The notes beneath the pieces are model-generated. The model was given only the letters and a program-made list of their open reading frames with translations. It did not search any database and was not told where the DNA came from. 6,185 nucleotides of DNA, from the NCBI GenBank assembly GCA_002293275.1, contig DBCX01000037.1, forward strand, positions 91,938 through 98,122. Reading direction: 5' to 3'. The position numbers and the translations under genes are program-made. Within the stretch, counting starts at the first letter, position 1; each line of letters opens with the position of its first letter. This stretch comes from Cyanobacteria bacterium UBA947. GTDB lineage: Bacteria > Cyanobacteriota > Vampirovibrionia > Gastranaerophilales > Gastranaerophilaceae. This document shows positions 5,059 to 6,185 of this stretch, piece after piece.

Positions 5059-5532
5059 CTAGTCGCGGAACCTGCTGATTTCTTTCAAATATTTTTCAAA
5101 AACCACGTAGCCCTGGTAGATTTCGTTTGAGATGCAGGCGTAGCGGCTTGCGCAGATATATTTTAGTTCTTTTATGCGGATATCAAATATTTTTGACGCA
5201 TCATCGCGCAGCGCCAAATCCTCATCGTGCGCCCATTTTTGCAGCAGCGCAAGCTCCTGCGCCATCTGCTTTGCGGTCGTAAACTCCATTGTATTAAAAT
5301 CGTATTTATCCAGCAGCGTTTTTTCGGTAATACTGACTCTGCTCATCACCGCTTGGAATTGGAAGACTTTTTTAATGATGCGGTAGCTGTCGGCCGCCTT
5401 TTTGTGCGAAACGGGGACATCATTTCTTGCCAGAAAAGCCGCAACCGAGCTGGACGAAAACACCTCATCCTCGGTTGAAAACATACTCTTTTGAGTCAAA
5501 TCAAACTCTTTTTTCGTTGTAGTATCTGACAT
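5059..5532 (-). CDS. Hypothetical protein, 157 residues
   Basis: I do not recognise this protein. From the ATG at 5532 it is soluble-looking and highly charged, with no signal peptide or membrane segment. It has a polar Ser/Thr-rich N-terminus (residues 1-30, including SSSS) followed by mostly helical-looking sequence, for example TAKQMAQELALLQKWAHDEDLALRDDASKIFDIRIKEL taken in parts across roughly residues 86-123. It has two Cys near residues 127 and 132. The frame stays open to a TTG at 5568, but that TTGACA is a perfect -35 box, with -10 TATGAT ending 6 nt before the ATG at 5532; I therefore start at 5532. The gene converges on rpsP and follows speD (56 bp downstream of its stop), with its own promoter. 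Coding use resembles the host genes. It contains a GATATC site at 5179. Confidence 0.75.
   Translation of the reverse strand: MSDTTTKKEFDLTQKSMFSTEDEVFSSSSVAAFLARNDVPVSHKKAADSYRIIKKVFQFQAVMSRVSITEKTLLDKYDFNTMEFTTAKQMAQELALLQKWAHDEDLALRDDASKIFDIRIKELKYICASRYACISNEIYQGYVVFEKYLKEISRFRD
5179..5184. other. GATATC site in the hypothetical gene
   Basis: Second of the two GATATC hexamers I find in the window, inside the coding region of the unknown 157-residue protein. Confidence 0.6.
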
Positions 5533-5538
5533 CTTCCA

Positions 5539-5568
5539 ATCATACGTAAAACCATGCCTGTATGTCAA
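5539..5568 (-). promoter_or_regulatory. Promoter of the hypothetical gene (leaderless type)
   Basis: -35 TTGACA at 5563-5568, an 18-bp spacer, and -10 TATGAT at 5539-5544. TGGAAG separates the -10 from the ATG, so the predicted +1 is base 5532, the A of ATG. GGAAG abuts the ATG too closely to act as a Shine-Dalgarno. Confidence 0.7.
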
Positions 5569-5579
5569 ACATGTTTTAC
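5546..5579 (-). repeat. Inverted repeat spanning the -35 region between speD and the hypothetical gene
   Basis: On the minus strand, GTAAAACATG (5570-5579) pairs with CATGGTTTTAC (5546-5556), a 10-bp match with one bulged G, around a 13-base centre that holds the TTGACA box. It begins 9 bases after the speD stop, so it may be the speD 3' hairpin, ending in a short U-run. It may also be an operator for the next gene. Confidence 0.45.
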
Positions 5580-5588
5580 AATTTTTAA

Positions 5589-6017
5589 CTATACGATTTC
5601 AAACGTTTTTTGGGCAACCTTGTGGGATTCCTCGTCAAGCATACCGCGTTTAAGCTCGGTAAATAGCGCGTTGCCGGAGTTGAATTTCTTTTTCAAGAAC
5701 TCGTATGCAACTTTGGGGTCACACTTATCGCCGCAGGTGAACAGGTCAACAGCCGCGTAGCCAAGTTCCGGCCAGGTGTGGATTGCAAGGTGGCTCTCGG
5801 AGATAATAACAACACCCGATACACCGTGGGGGTTAAACATATGGAAGCATTTTTGGACAATTGTAGCACCACATTCAAGCGCGGCGTCCACCATATACTT
5901 TTCTACCTTGTCAATGTTATTCAAAATGTTTGAATCACATTCAAAAAACTCTGCCAAAACATGTTGTCCCAAGTGGATATTCCCGTCGCGGTTAAATGCC
6001 TGTTGTGTTACTTCCAA
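5589..6017 (-). CDS. speD: S-adenosylmethionine decarboxylase proenzyme (TTG start)
   Basis: This enzyme decarboxylates S-adenosylmethionine to give the aminopropyl donor for spermidine synthesis. The chain cuts itself to produce a pyruvoyl cofactor. With a TTG start it has 142 residues, somewhat longer than the small bacterial form (about 120-130). The self-cleavage site is Glu74-Ser75 in ISESHLAIHTWPE, with His80 (+5) and catalytic Cys95 (+20, FTCGD) at the same spacing as Ser63/His68/Cys83 of the Thermotoga enzyme. The TTG at 6017 has AAGGAGG exactly 8 nt upstream and matches where family members begin. The in-frame ATG at 6062 lies upstream of the probable transcription start and lacks a Shine-Dalgarno. 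No spermidine synthase gene is adjacent. Divergent from the response-regulator gene. Confidence 0.93.
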   Translation of the reverse strand: MEVTQQAFNRDGNIHLGQHVLAEFFECDSNILNNIDKVEKYMVDAALECGATIVQKCFHMFNPHGVSGVVIISESHLAIHTWPELGYAAVDLFTCGDKCDPKVAYEFLKKKFNSGNALFTELKRGMLDEESHKVAQKTFEIV

Positions 6018-6025
6018 TTCATGTG

Positions 6026-6032
6026 CCTCCTT
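6026..6032 (-). promoter_or_regulatory. Shine-Dalgarno deciding the speD start
   Basis: AAGGAGG, the best ribosome site in the window, stands 8 nt before the TTG at 6017. An ATG only 3 nt after it is out of frame and stops after four codons, so TTG is the better choice. Confidence 0.8.
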
Positions 6033-6053
6033 ATAAAATGTTAATAATTGTAT

Positions 6054-6059
6054 ATTATA
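6054..6059 (-). promoter_or_regulatory. Probable -10 box of speD
   Basis: TATAAT with a predicted start near 6047, which gives a 30-nt leader to the TTG start. No good -35 is visible in the A/T-runs upstream (TTTCCT at 17 bp). Confidence 0.5.
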
Positions 6060-6095
6060 CATTAAAAAACAAAAAAAGGAAAATTCATCATTCAG

Positions 6096-6125
6096 TTGGA
6101 TTATTTTAACATTTTGTAATACAAT
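6096..6125 (+). promoter_or_regulatory. Probable promoter of the response-regulator gene (leaderless type)
   Basis: -10 TACAAT at 6120-6125 ends 6 nt before the ATG. A weak -35 TTGGAT (6096-6101) lies 18 bp upstream. There is no Shine-Dalgarno. This is the weakest of the four promoters with the 6-nt spacing. Confidence 0.5.
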
Positions 6126-6131
6126 TTATTT

Positions 6132-6185
6132 ATGAAAATTTTAGTGGTGGACGACGACAGGGCAATTAACGAGCTGATAAAGGTG
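6132..6185 (+). CDS. Response regulator, N-terminus of receiver domain only
   Basis: Eighteen residues are visible before the window ends. MKILVVDDDRAINELIKV is the first strand and helix of a CheY-like receiver, with the acidic Asp-Asp-Asp cluster that holds Mg. The output domain and any partner kinase lie outside. It is transcribed away from speD across a 114-base gap measured from the speD TTG. Confidence 0.88.
   Translation, partial: MKILVVDDDRAINELIKV

Noticed and set aside
5039..5081. AAATCAG/CTGATTT inverted repeat as an rpsP terminator
   Set aside because: A 7-bp stem with a loop of about 30 bases, lying partly in the convergent gene; no GC-rich stem or U-run.
5533..5568. TTG at 5568 as start of the unknown gene (12 more residues)
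   Set aside because: That TTGACA forms a perfect -35 box with TATGAT 18 bp downstream, and no Shine-Dalgarno precedes it.

Overview
The window is ordinary bacterial chromosome carrying one obvious foreign insertion. The host genes (a flagellar-type export ATPase, an S16 ribosomal protein with a long tail, a proenzyme S-adenosylmethionine decarboxylase, a GGDEF protein, an ABC transporter ATPase and a response regulator) are moderately GC-rich, with sigma70-like TTGACA/TATAAT promoters. The lineage cannot be fixed from this sequence. A Gram-negative, possibly flagellated bacterium is likely. The LDV and GAQPTDTV segments of S16 recall cyanobacteria and their non-photosynthetic relatives (Vampirovibrionia/Gastranaerophilales), while its Ala/Glu-rich tail recalls Bacteroidota. 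Both are low-confidence hints.

Layout: 1-251 is the 3' end of an oligopeptide-type ABC transporter ATPase (+). 278-1950 (-) is a strongly AT-rich type II restriction-modification pair: the endonuclease gene first (1950-1162), then the methyltransferase gene (1162-278), overlapping by one base (TAATG). Both proteins look like homologues of the EcoRV system: catalytic and DNA-recognition residues of R.EcoRV are kept at a constant offset of 14, so the predicted target is GATATC. 2038-2910 (-) is a pseudo-receiver plus GGDEF protein with a variant GDEEF signature. 3040-4377 (-) is FliI-like, standing alone. 4459-5040 (+) is rpsP, diverging from fliI. 5059-5532 (-) is an unrecognised 157-residue protein. 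5589-6017 (-) is speD, best started at TTG. From 6132 (+) the first 18 residues of a response regulator are visible.

The most striking feature is how genes start. Four of the seven genes whose own promoter region is visible (the endonuclease, fliI, the unknown gene and the response regulator) have a -10 hexamer exactly 6 nt before the ATG and no Shine-Dalgarno. This puts the predicted transcription start on the A of the ATG and implies leaderless mRNAs. The other three (GGDEF gene, rpsP, speD) have short leaders with good Shine-Dalgarno sequences. The restriction operon combines both modes: leaderless endonuclease, Shine-Dalgarno-led methyltransferase. This could keep methylation ahead of cutting without a separate C protein, none of which is visible.

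Other structure: two stem-loops with the same GGC-TGA-GCC top sit directly on the stop codons of the GGDEF gene and fliI; a complex inverted-repeat block lies just upstream of the GGDEF promoter; and palindromes overlap the promoters of rpsP and the unknown gene.
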